The position numbers and the translations under genes are program-made. Positions 52,505 to 63,420 of a stretch of 64,000 nt of DNA are shown here, in pieces. A model generated the notes under the pieces. That model was not told where the DNA came from, searched no databases, and saw only the letters and a list, made by a program, of their open reading frames with translations. How positions within the stretch are numbered: position 1 is the stretch's first letter; every line of letters starts with the position of its first letter. Source of the stretch: Ficedula albicollis (Eukaryota; Chordata; Aves; Passeriformes; Muscicapidae). The stretch spans positions 84,958,602-85,022,601 of the forward strand of contig NC_021674.1 in assembly GCF_000247815.1 (NCBI RefSeq). The letters run 5' to 3'.

Positions 52505-53465
52505 TGTGAATCATAGACTCATAGAATCATTAAGGTTGAAAAGACCTTCAAGATCATAGTCCAGCCTTGGACCAAACACTGCCATGTCAACTAAATCTTA
52601 GCACTAAGTGCCATTCCTTAAACACTTCCAGGGATGATTAATTCCACCACTTCCCTAGGCAGCAAGTCCCAGTGGTAAATCACCCTTTCAGGGGAGAAAT
52701 TTATCCTGATGTCCAACCTAAACCTGTCCTGGTGCAACATGAGAGCATTTCCTCTCATCCTGTCACTTCTTACCTGGGAGTAGAGGCTGACCCCCACCAA
52801 GCTGCAACCTCCTTTCAGGCAGCTGTAAAGAGTTATAAGGTCTCCCCTGAGCTTCTCCAGCATAAAAACCCTCAAATCCCTCAGCTGTTCCTCACAGGAC
52901 TTGTGCTCCAGACCCCTCACCAGCTCCATGATCCTACTCCAGACTTGCTCCAACACCTCAATGCTGTTTCTGGATCAAAGGCCCAGAACTGGACAGAGTA
53001 CACAAGGTCTCACTAGTGCTGAGTACAGAGGGACAATCCCTGCCCTGGTCCTGCTGGCCACTGTTCGTGCTGAGTACACAGGGACAATCCCTGCCCTGGT
53101 CCTGCTGGCCACTGTTGCTGATCCAGCCCAGGATGCACTGGCTCATGTTCAGCTGCTGTCACCAGCCCCTCCAGATGCTTTTCCATCAGGCAACTTTCCA
53201 ATCATTCTGCCCCAGCCTGTAGCACAGCCTGGGGTTGTTGTGACCCAAGGGCGGGACCCACCACTTGGCCTTGCTGATCCTCACACCATCAATCCAGCCT
53301 GGCCAGATCCTCCTGCAGAGCCTTCCCAGCCTCCAACACATCAACACTCACCCAGCTTGGTGTCATCTGTGAACTTATGGAGGGTGCACTTCATCCCTTC
53401 ATCCAGATGGTCAATAAAGAAATTAAACCTGAAATTAGGCCTGAAATGTCAGTGTGCTCCATAAA
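52505..53465 (-). mobile_element. CR1 LINE, ORF2 C-terminal region and 3' UTR
   Basis: A CR1 copy of about 960 bp lies on the minus strand, with its 3' tail (CATAGACTCATAGAATCATT) at about 52511. The ORF2 tail is readable ([21 protein letters not shown], 52620-52680, and [20 protein letters not shown], about 52695-52765). Further right lie the reversed CR1 blocks GGCCAGATCCTCCTGCAG (about 53300) and TCATCTGTGAACTTATGGAGGGTGC (from 53363). The element is 5'-truncated and its frame is broken by stops and by a 51-bp internal tandem duplication. The plus-strand frame of 187 codons across it is antisense and not a gene. Confidence 0.95.
53016..53117 (+). repeat. Tandem duplication, 2 x 51 bp, inside a CR1
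   Basis: Copies at 53016-53066 and 53067-53117 (GTGCTGAGTACAGAGGGACA, and the same with ACACAGGG) share the GGTCCTGCTGGCCACTGTT end and differ at about two sites. Only one copy is expected in a CR1, so the duplication occurred after insertion or in its source copy. Confidence 0.93.
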
Positions 53466-54701
53466 AACAGAAGTTTCTGGGATTTTTGTGGTCAAGCGAG
53501 TTCATACAAATTGAACTTTTCCAAGATTTACATTCTAAGTGGTTTCTGGTATGGATAGCAACCAGCGCATCAGTGACACACAGACCACCCTTTTGCCAGA
53601 TGTCAGTTTCCTGCTCAACATATGAGGAGGGCACAAGAGCCGCCAAAGTAAAGGTTACAGAACTATTTTCTTAACTGCAAAAAATAGCATGTTTTTCTCT
53701 TGCTTCACAGCAGAAGCATTTTGGCTGAAATTTTCCAAAAGATTTCTTCACAAGGCAAATGCCGCGCATGGAAAATTTCAACCTAAACGGTTAGTTTGGC
53801 AAAAGTATAAGCAACTAGGTCTTATAACAGGAAATGTTTGCAGACTTAATACTAAGCAGTGCTACCAATTCAGCATATAATTTACTCAGCACCACCCTTA
53901 TGCACTGACAAAGATATTCAGCACCTTGCAAGGCCAAGCTGTGAATTTGGAAGGAATGAGCCACAGCTCCCAGTTAATGCTGACAAGTGTTGACTATTCC
54001 CTTTTAACCACAATCTTCGCCCATTTTTTGCAGCATAGCTGTTTACATTCTACATCTACACCATATTTCTGAAGGTCCTTTTCTAAGCTTGACACTCATG
54101 ATGATCTCAACAAAGATTAAAAGAAGATGAAAACTATGGTTTGCATAGTTTCCATCAAAGCTTTTATGACTAAGATAGATAATTTTGAATCCTTTTTTAC
54201 TCTTCCATGAAGACACTCTGCCCATCTGTGGTTGTCCTGGTGGAACACGAGGCTATCCACATTACCAGATATAGGATCCAGATCATCAAATATATGATAC
54301 ATGAGCACTGTATACCACTGAATACTCCACAAAAGTGATGCCAAGACTGCAAAATATGGGTTACTAGTATACAGACCTCACTATCTTTTCCATTAGATGG
54401 GCACTGATCTTAGGTGCAAAGGGACTTTGCTTTTGGCTTCTATACTCCAGAATAATTTTTCAGTATCACTGTGTATTGAAAAAAACCTGCCATCTATAAT
54501 AGGTCTAGAAAAGCCCCTCTTCTGGGTTTTTTCAGCCATGTTCCTTGTGCACATGTATTTTTCTACTGGTTCAGACTCAGAAAACTGTAAGAGAGGTGTG
54601 TTTTTCTGGGAAATCTTTTCTTTCTCTAAGCTGATTATTTTAGTGCAATGAGACATGTGTGACAGACTTTCAAATTTCAAATTCATCCTTGGACTTGAAG
54701 C
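53466..54701. other. Unique noncoding DNA
   Basis: No recognised repeat. Frames reach at most 97 codons (54393-54686, minus) and carry no motif that I know. Confidence 0.5.
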
Positions 54702-54926
54702 GCAAGAACTGCTTTCTTGCTGCTTCTATTAAAGCATTAAGCTCCCAAAACAGAGGGAGAGAACGCATACCTATGACCCAGCGCTGCCACCAGGACCACT
54801 GAAAGGAATGCTTGCTGCAAGAACTGCTTTCTTGCTGCTTCTGTTAAAGCATTAAGCTCCCAAAACGGAGAGAACGCATACCTATGACCCAGCACTGCCA
54901 CCAGGACCACTGAAAGGAATGCTTGC
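54702..54926 (+). repeat. Tandem duplication, about 115 + 110 bp
   Basis: Copies begin at GCAAGAACTGCTTTC (54702 and 54817). They differ by about two substitutions and a short deletion (CAGAGGGAGAGAAC against CGGAGAGAAC). The second copy ends near GAATGCTTGCAGG. Confidence 0.92.
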
Positions 54927-55410
54927 AGGTGGCAGGAGGTGGCAGACACCTCTTGAGCTGAAGGTGGTGGTACAGATTGTTTCACTGGTACAACATCCCT
55001 TCCTAGAGGGGATGCCACCTTAATCTAGCACCGCTGTGTTATGTCCCAGTAAGCTGCTCAAAAAGGAAAGCAGAGGGTAAGAACATATATCAAGTTGTAT
55101 TAGGTCTGCATGGAGAGGTTTTTGGAGCAAGAGGCGTACAGGGGTGGCTTCTGTGAGAAGGTGCTAGAAGCTTCCTCTGTGTCCAATAAAGCCAGTGTCA
55201 GCCAGCTCCAAGATGGACCTGCTGCTGCTGAATGCTGAGTGGCAGTCGTAGCACCTCAAATTTACTGTGCAGGAGTGAATTGCAGCCAGAGCAGAGAGGA
55301 CTGAGAATAAACTAGAAGGAAGCATCCTGCAAACATCAAGGTCAGTGTAAAAGCTCAAGGAGGAGGCGCTCCAGGAGCGAGAGCTGAGGTTCCCCTGCAG
55401 CCTGTAGTGC

Positions 55411-55542
55411 AGACCATGGCGAGGCAGCGGTGCCCCTGCAGGCAGAGGACTAAGGGGGAACAAAGACCCACCTACAAGACCATGGTGAGGCAGCGGTGCC
55501 CCTGCAGGCAGAGGACTAAGGGGGAACAAAGACCCACCTACA
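55411..55542 (+). repeat. Tandem duplication, 2 x 66 bp, inside the LTR-like segment
   Basis: Copies at 55411-55476 and 55477-55542 start AGACCATGG and differ at one site (GGCGAGG against GGTGAGG). The family normally has short related GC-rich units here, so unequal exchange may be involved. Confidence 0.93.
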
Positions 55543-55627
55543 GCCCCTGGAGGAGCACACACTGGAGCAGGGGAAGGGTGTGAGGAGTCCTTCCCCTGAG
55601 GATGAAGGAGCAGCAGAGACAACATAG

Positions 55628-56086
55628 AGTAAACTGATCACAACTGCATTTCCCAGTTCCCCTGCACCACTCTATGGGAGGAAGCAGAGCAATGGGAAGC
55701 TAAGTTGAGCCTGAGGAAGGTGGAAAGGTGGAGAAATGCGTTTTAAGGTTTGGTTTTATTTCTTTTTACCCTACTCTGCCTTGACTGGTAACAAACCAAA
55801 CTAACTTTGTCAAATTGACTGTAACTGGTCAGTGATCTCTCCCTGCCCTTATATTGCAGTAAACTGATCACAACTGCCTTTCCCAGTTCCCCTGCACCAC
55901 TCTAGGGGAGGAGGCAGAGCAATGGGAAGCTAAGTTGAGCCTGAGGAAGGTGGAAAGGTGGAGAAATGCGTTTTAAGGTTTGGTTTTATTTCTTTTTACC
56001 CTACTCTGGCTTGACTGGTAACAAACCAAACTAACTTTGTCAAATTGACTGTAACTGGTCAGTGATCTCTCCCTGCCCTTATATTG
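55628..56086 (+). repeat. Tandem duplication, 230 + 229 bp, inside the LTR-like segment
   Basis: Copies start AGTAAACTGATCACAACTGC (55628 and 55858) and end CCCTTATATTG. I count four substitutions (about 1.7%). It covers the part of the LTR just before its last 100 bases. Confidence 0.95.
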
Positions 56087-56191
56087 ACCCTTGAGCCTTT
56101 TGTTGTGTCTTTTCAATATCCAGCTGAGGAGGGGAGTGAGAGTAGTGCTGGTGGGAAGCCAGTGTCCAGCCACAGTCAGCCCACTACACAA

Positions 56192-58337
56192 ATACTAGAG
56201 GGTAAGATTCACAAGGAAAAATGCAGAAATAAAGCATACTATTGCAAAGCCAGAGCCTTGAGAAGAAAAACAATGAAAATTAATTTAACCATGCTAAATA
56301 TTTCAAAATCACAGAAATTTATTTTATAGACACATTACCTATCATCTTTCATATAGAGAGATCACATGATATTACGTGATTGTGGTTAAGGCAAAAAAAG
56401 ATGTTGTTACAGGCAGCAAGAAGGCATTATTGTGAGTGTGTAATTTCCAAGGAGTCAGTTGAAAGCTAGGCACACTATCTTATAGAGAAAAAGGCACAGC
56501 CTTTAATGAAATTTAATATGTAAGAAAGCATTGAACAACAAGAATTAGCTGTTTTATATGAAGGCTAGATCTGGCATTAGAAATAAAGGATTTAATCCTC
56601 ATGATTCAAGAAATTAGTCCTGAAAATGAAAATTTGGTATCCCAGGATTCAATGCAAAAACTGTTAATGCAAAAGCAGAATATATGTTTTCTTGTTTCTG
56701 TTTGTCTAAATGGAGTTTTACCTGCTGACAACTTAGCAGACATTGATGCTCAATTTGTACAAGAAGAGAGCTGCAACTTTCTGCTGAAGTGTTGTTGGAC
56801 TTCTTTCACTACTAAATATGTTTTCATTTCATCTTTGGCAAAAGAAGAGCTGATGATTAGCAATAAATTTATAAGGAGACAAAATGAAGAGACACAAGAA
56901 AATTAGTATTTCTATTTGTTCTGAAGACTTTTATTATGCTACCATTTTTACATATGTACATTTTATCATTTGAGAGTGATTGTGCATAAAAGGAATAGTA
57001 GAATTTAAAAAGAAATGTCAGTACCAAGTACTGCATTCCATTTAGCTCAAATGACCAATTTATTTTGACTGAGAAGCTACTACTGAGCCTTGGTCATAGA
57101 GATGCTGTAGAAATACTGATACAAGCTTTGCCGAGAATTTTGTGATTTGCTTCATTCCATCTACTCATAAGAAGCATGGCCTAGTGAATCAAATGGCAGC
57201 TGGAATGTTCCTGGATGGAAAATTAGAACACTGCTTTAAGAAAAATGTTAACATTTGAACATTTGGTTTCGTTTTAAAATAGAATAAAAGTGACATCCTT
57301 TCAAATATTTAATTTAAAATACAAAACAGCCTACACCCCAGTGGTTAGGATGCTGAAGTAAAATCTGTTTGGAAGATTTTCAATAAATTGTAATGTTGTT
57401 GGGAAACAGCAGTTTGTTAAAATGGGAATCAAATCTGTTTATCTCTATGTTGTTAAAAGAATTTTTAGACCTAAAGTAACATTTCTTATTCAAGTTGTGA
57501 GAGTGGCCTTGCAAAGGGATTTGAACTTAATTCTTCCAAGTCCCTAGTGATTTGTCACAGAAAAATGGCCATTAGGATTAGACTTCACTTCCTACTCTGA
57601 GACAGGCTTCCCATGTTATCTGGGGACAAGTTGCTTTGGTCCAGATTGTTTAAAGGAATTGAATGTCTAAACCCACTATGTGTGCACATTTTTTCCAGTT
57701 TAACTGCATAGTCTAATCTTACAAAGAGGCCAGAGTACAAGTCAGAACAAGATATGGGAGCACCAACTACAGACCATCATTGGATAAGATAACAGCCTGA
57801 CATTTAGAGGTGGTGGGAACAAATACATTGTGATTGAGAACTGGTGGCAAAAGATGTTGAAAAGAAGTGGGCAGTCAAGTTTCAAGTTCACACTCTGCTC
57901 CCAAAGCTACAGAATTTAGAACATTAAATTGAACCTTGACATAGCTGGAAGCTCTGTCTTCTGATCTGTTTTACAGATCAATCAAACTGCATTTTAAAGC
58001 TATTTCATCCAAGAGACTATATGACTGGGAAAAGTTTCAGAACCTCAGTGCTTTGACTGCCAGACAGCTTTTTCTACCCATTAATTGAGAGATATTAATT
58101 TACCATTTTACAATCATTGGCAATGACACCAACGATTGTAACTTATGTAACCAATTATTTGACTTATATGGTTTCTTTCTTCACTGGAATTTGTATAGCT
58201 GGTGTACCTAGAGGAAACAATCATAGCCATTCTAAATTCTGTTTTTTCTAGGTTGGACAACAAATCTCTTTTACTATCCCTTTCTAAATAAAGCTTATCT
58301 CAGTTGCAAAATCTGGTAGCCCTCCTCCACACAAAGA
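56192..58337. other. Unique noncoding DNA
   Basis: AT-rich sequence with a 101-codon plus-strand frame (56601-56906) that has no recognisable motif. No transposon is recognised. Confidence 0.5.
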
Positions 58338-58790
58338 GTCTTAGAGTCATTTAGCTAGGGAAAGACCTCCAAGATCAGCAAGTCCAACTGTTAACCCATC
58401 ACCACCATGTTCACCATTAGTCCACACCCCCAAGTGCCATATCCATGCACCTTTTGAAGATTTCCAGGGATGGGGATCCCACTGCTTCCCTGGGCAGTCT
58501 TTCAGTGAAGACGTTTATCCTAATATCTAATCTAAACCTGGTTTAGATTTAGGTTACCTGGTGCAACTTGAGAACATTTCCTCATGTCCTGTGGCTTTTT
58601 ACCCAGGAGAAGAGACTAAATAGCACCTGGCTACACCCTCCTTTCAGGTATTTGTAGAAGAGCAATAAGGTCTCACCTGAGCCTCCTTTTTTCAAGGCTA
58701 AACAACCCCAGTTCTCTCAGCTGCTTCTTATAAAACCTGTGCTCCAGACCCTTTACCAGATTCTTTGTCCTTCTTTGGACACTTTCTGAG
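58338..58790 (-). mobile_element. CR1 LINE, 3' part
   Basis: A CR1 fragment on the minus strand, with its 3' tip at about 58338 (AGAGTCATTTAGCTAGGGAA). Reversed CR1 blocks follow in order: CTTCCCTGGGCAGTCTTTCA (about 58484), CATTTCCTCATGTCCTGTGG (about 58575) and GCTCCAGACCC (about 58741). It carries a 17-base fold-back insertion at 58540 (see findings). It is 5'-truncated and has no usable frame. Confidence 0.9.
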
Positions 58791-58894
58791 GTGAATTTTC
58801 TTCATCACATAGCATATTTCCCCATCTTTTTTCTGGTAATATTTTGCTGTAGAGACTCCAAGATCCCTCAGCTTTTCCCAGTATGGAAAATCAT

Positions 58895-59010
<116 letters not shown>

Positions 59011-61345
59011 GATGATGCTTGAATCAAGAATTCATCAAGAAATTTTGTTAGATGATTTTTACTAGCTGTGCCAGGTTCTGTATTGAAAATGTGAAAAAAA
59101 AATTGAAATAATAAATTGTCCTGGAGACTGATTCTTGAGAGGCTCCAGCTGTAAATCCTTTTCAGCCCAATCTACCCTTTTTAACACATGCTACTTGTGT
59201 TTCCTGTCACCCACACAAAGTTTTCTGCACCAGTGCAATTACTCTTTCTTATTCTGTTATTTTCAGCTCTAGACTCAACCTCTGCTCCTGTTACAAGACT
59301 TGAGCTTTTGCTCCAGCTTAAAGTTTCAGAGATTTGAATGTGTTCTCTCACACCACAATGAGTGACAGACCTGGAAGATTACTGACTTCAAAATTCTCAT
59401 TTTCTTATGGTTGAAAAAATATTCTTCTAAGCAGAGTCAATATAAGAATTGTTTAATGCCAAGGGAGTGCTTGGAGCTGTAAAGTGCAGGAAGACTCCCA
59501 GTAAGTGAAGAGAAATACCTGAAAAGTTGGAGGAAAGTGGGGCCTCTAACTGAGAATTATTATTCCCCTGGTCAAACAGTTGTATGTTATGTACAACAAC
59601 CAAGAGTGAAGTGCTTATTTCTCTCTAAGGAGATGTGCCTTAGTCAGCCTATATGGCAGCTGCAATTTTGCAGCTTACAGTCAGTCTTGCCTGTAAGTTT
59701 GAGTCAGATATACACAAGTTGTCAATTTATTATCACATGCTGTATAATTTTCAATTTGTGACATAGGCAGGTTCAGAAATATGGTAAAAAAATGTGCAAT
59801 TCTGCAAAATATTCTTAATGTTTGATCACATTCACTGGTTTGTCCTCAAATTTAATACAGTAAATAAGAACGAAGTAGTAGAATATCCACTATTGGCAGC
59901 TAGAAAAGCTACTGATATCTGGTTTTCTCTGTTTAATTTTCCTCTGTTCTAACATAAGCATTTTTCTAGCATGAATGGATACAGATTTTTCCATTAAAAA
60001 CTGCTAGCAGTGGATGAGTAAATGTCTGCCAATGTTACAGCCAGTTCATGAAGAATCCAGCTCCACGGTCTCGCCAGCACAGCAATTAGGACCACATGTG
60101 CTAGAGAGGGAAGGGAAACCCATGCATAGTGATGACAGTCCCATAAGGCCTGATGGCTGCCTTTCCGTTCCCAAATTTCAGAGGTTTTTAAAAACATATC
60201 TGCCTATTAGAAAGTTTTTGGATTGTGTTTTTAAAACCCACAATATTCCTTTCCATTATCCATCTCTTCTTTGACTATATTTATATATTATTATGTCAGG
60301 AAAAGAGTCAGTTTTTAAATGATTTAATTATCTAATAATAGAAGAAGAACATAGATAATGTTGAGCATGTATACAGCTTGTATCCACATAAATAGGAGTA
60401 TGTGTATATGTGGGTGTAGGTAAAAAAATATACACAAATATTAAAACACAAATATTTGGACTGTGAATGACTTCTGGGACTGGCACCAGCCTTTGGAAGC
60501 TTCTACACCTCAGTCAAGGAATTTGCTTCATACAGGATTTTGTCACTTGTTTAGCAGCCTGCGTGAAATTAGTTTGGGGTTATGCTCTCTTCTCAACAAA
60601 TGTACAAATCAGGCTAGAGTAATTGGATCTTAATAATGTGTTTTGCAAAAGGGATTGTAAGCCTGGATAGATATGGAACTAAACTATACTACTGTTAAAG
60701 TTTATTAGCAATTTGAGCAATTAAATCTATAATGGTAAGTGTATATATGTAGGTTGTGACTCTGATTAAAACATAAATCCAACAGCAAACTGTAAAAAAG
60801 TGATGGCAGCAATCAAGAGACAGAAAAATCAACATTCCAAAATAGGATTAATGGTGGCTGACATACAGACAGAGAGCTCACTGACCTTAACAGATGAAAT
60901 GCACATTTTTCAAAGAACAGCTCAACCTTGCTCAGTGACAGCAGACACAGAAGAAAACAGGATTACTGAGGGATGGCAGTGCCTGAGGTACCACGGAACA
61001 GACTGTGCACGCTGGAGCCAGGATGGAGGCACAAACACAGGCTGTCAGTGCAGAGACCAGGAGGACACCCAGTTCCATGATTCACAGCTTCAGAGGCATG
61101 TCCAGTCCCTCCTGCATTTACCAGGTGAGTTAACACACTGGGGGCACATCTGTGTCTGAAGGGCAGCCTGAAATTAGGTCACCGTGACACATCCCTCACA
61201 TCAGCCACCAGACTGTCCTGGCCAGGCTGTTATGGCAGGCACGTTGTGACCCCTCTGCATAGCTAGTTGGGTAAACTTAAAATTAGCTAATTGGGAAAAC
61301 TGAAGGCACAGGCTCACATCCCAGAACACGGCTGGCCCTACAACA
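59011..61345. other. Unique noncoding DNA, with one frame ending at a strong splice-donor-like site
   Basis: Mostly AT-rich. At 60800-61159 there is a 119-codon plus-strand frame in a more GC-rich patch. It is crossed at 61123 by CCAG|GTGAGT, a perfect 5' splice-site consensus. I do not recognise the protein. It may be chance or an exon of an unannotated transcript. Confidence 0.35.
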
Positions 61346-61493
61346 TAACACCCTGCATGATGCCTGGTCGTTGTCACCATCCCTCTCTCAGACCACTGCC
61401 AGCTGGGGGTATCTCCCCGTAACACCCTGCATGATGCCTGGTCATTGTCACCATCCCTCACTCAGACCACTGCCAGCTGGGGGTATCTCCCCT
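61346..61493 (+). repeat. Tandem duplication, 2 x 74 bp
   Basis: Copies at 61346-61419 and 61420-61493 (TAACACCCTGCATGATGCCT) differ at about two or three sites (GGTCGTTG/GGTCATTG, CTCTCTCAG/CTCACTCAG). Confidence 0.95.
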
Positions 61494-62648
61494 GCCAGGC
61501 TCCATTCCCAGGGTGTTTGTACTGTGGGCTCCCTGGTTCAGGAGAGGGAAAAGGCTATGATTTGGGCACAGGTGATAGGATGGGCTAGTGTTCTGGTGGC
61601 TGGAGAATGGTCCTTGCTCTCTTGCTTTCTGGTTTTGCTCATCTGATGGGAGTACACTCACCACAAGGCATCTATTGTCTTTCTAAATTTTGAGGGAATT
61701 CAGTGCTACAAAGTGCAGGTCTTGTAACATGTTAGATTCTGGATGTTTGGCTCAGAGTGCTTTTCAGATAAGTACTGGACCCACTACAATTAGTGAGGCA
61801 CACTGCTGCAAAGAGATCAATATTTTTCAATTATTTTCTTTACTCAGTTCATTTAGCACTGTACTTGAAAGTGATTTATTTTTTTGTGTGAAGAATCTAT
61901 TTTTTTTTCACATAATCAAAATCATTACTTTAGCTTTACATTGGTAATGTTTATCAACATACCCCATGCATCCATTTGGTGCCCAGAGCTGATAAGAAAT
62001 GCCTGCAGGACACTGAACTGAAGAAGTACAATATTTTAGTTAAGATGGGTACTGCCAGAGAAAGCCCTGACATCTAGCGACCAAAGGCTGGTAGGAACTG
62101 TAAATCCCCAGAGAGTTGAAACCAGACTTTTTTATTTTTTTTAATTGTGGCGCTTTGCCAACAGGATACGGCTCTGTTACTGCATTGCAGTGAAGTGGTT
62201 AGGGTCAGAATTGCATTTAGGCACAGTCATTGTTGGATAACTGCCTGCCCAGCCTCATTTATTCACATACAGTACATATGTTTATAATGCGTTTTGAGGC
62301 CTCTGTAACATGGACTTGAAACCAAAAGAGAGAACAATAAAGATTTAACCAACCAGCATAGCTGGTTCATTTCCCAGACTCTGAACTCTATCCAGAAGAC
62401 ACAGCCAGACATGGCTTGAAGAAAGAGCCCATAGTACAGGGAGTGAAAGAAGAAGATGGAGAGAAAAGGAGTTTTCAGGGCATCAGTTAAGGAAAAAAAT
62501 AGCCTTGCTTACATGTGGGACTAAGGAGTCTACAGATGTGCTCAGGATGAAACATCCTCAGCTTCAGGCATGCATTTCTCAGGAAATCACTAACTTCCAG
62601 TGCAGCCCCTGACATTGTTCTGTTAGATAGAAGAGTCCTGAACTTGCA
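61494..62648. other. Unique noncoding DNA
   Basis: Short frames only (up to 91 codons). No recognised element. Confidence 0.5.
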
Positions 62649-62861
62649 TTTTTCTCTCCACATAATATTCTCCTGATATTTTAAGAAAATAGATTTATAA
62701 TACTTTATTTTTCTCTCCACATAATGTTCTCCTCATATTTTAAGGAAATGGATTTATAATACTTTTGTACATGGATCTTAGCCATTTTTCTCTCCACATA
62801 ATATTCTCCTGATATTTTAAGAAAATAGATTTATAATACTTTTGTACATGGATCTTAGCAA
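62649..62861 (+). repeat. Three-copy tandem array, 59 + 77 + 77 bp
   Basis: Three units start TTTTTCTCTCCACATAAT at 62649, 62708 and 62785. The first lacks the 18-bp end found in the other two (TTGTACATGGATCTTAGC). The middle copy is the most diverged from the third (GTTCTCCTCAT against ATTCTCCTGAT, AAGGAAATGG against AAGAAAATAG). The first and third agree almost fully, so the order of events is not a simple chain. Confidence 0.93.
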
Positions 62862-63010
62862 TCAGGGCCTATATGGTTGCAAAATTAAGGATCTTGTAAG
62901 ATGCAATTTAAAAAAATATCCTTCAGGGCACTGTCAATCAGGGCCTATATGGCTGCAAAATTAAGGATCTTGTAAGATGCAATTTAAAAAAATATCCTTC
63001 AGGGCACTGT
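62859..63010 (+). repeat. Tandem duplication, 2 x 76 bp
   Basis: Copies at 62859-62934 and 62935-63010 (CAATCAGGGCCTATATGG) differ at one site (GGTTGC/GGCTGC). It starts exactly where the preceding three-copy array ends, sharing about three bases with it. Confidence 0.95.
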
Positions 63011-63054
63011 TATGCTGTGGAGTACAGGGCAGTGCTGTGCAGTAATGAATCATA

Positions 63055-63420
63055 TAAGGAGAGGAGAGAGCTGTGGCTGTTCTGCTTAGAAAGAGAAAGC
63101 TCAGGTGGGTCTTCTGAATGTGATGTTGAAGAGTAGTAAAGAAGATGGATTTCTCAGGGATTTCCAATGACAGGACAAGAGGCACTGGGAGCTAATTGAA
63201 ATAGAGGAAATTCCATTTAAGTGTAGGAGATGCTTTTTCTTTTTAATGTGAAGCTGACCGAGCATAGCAACAGGCTTCCCAGAGAGGCTGTGAAGTCTCC
63301 ATCATTGGAGATATTTAAAACCCACTTGAGTATAACCTTCTGCAAGATGCTTCAGCTCACCCCAGATTGCACTAGATGTCTCCAAAGGTGCTGTCCAGTC
63401 TCAAACTGTGGTTCTGCTGT
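63055..63420 (+). mobile_element. CR1 LINE, ORF2 C-terminus and 3' UTR
   Basis: Plus-strand CR1 tail. The C-terminal ORF2 segment is readable (EHSNRLPREAVKSPSLEIFK at 63260-63320), preceded by degraded frames (NDRTRGTGS-like, about 63165-63195). A diverged 3' UTR follows to about 63420 (GTGCTGTCCAGTCTCAAACTG). It is 5'-truncated and inactive. Confidence 0.88.

Larger units (their letters stand above)
55085..56191 (+). mobile_element. LTR-like retroelement segment (abundant avian family)
   Basis: This segment matches from memory an LTR family that is very common in bird genomes. Diagnostic pieces, in order, are TGGCTTCTGTGAGAAGGTGC (55145), GCCAGCTCCAAGATGGACC (about 55201), CAAGGTCAGTG (about 55338), the GGTTCCCCTGCAGCC block (about 55387), GTGTGAGGAGTCCTTCCCCT (about 55578), TCAGTGATCTCTCCCTGCCC (both copies) and a GTCCAGCCACAGTCAGCCCACTACACA end at 56191. 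No viral gene lies next to it. It is therefore probably a solitary LTR, lengthened by two internal tandem duplications. The exact class (I would guess ERVL-like) and the left end are uncertain. Confidence 0.7.

Noticed and set aside
55164..55625. A 153-codon minus-strand frame rich in proline and serine
   Set aside because: It is antisense to the LTR-like segment and lengthened by the 66-bp duplication. No support for a gene.
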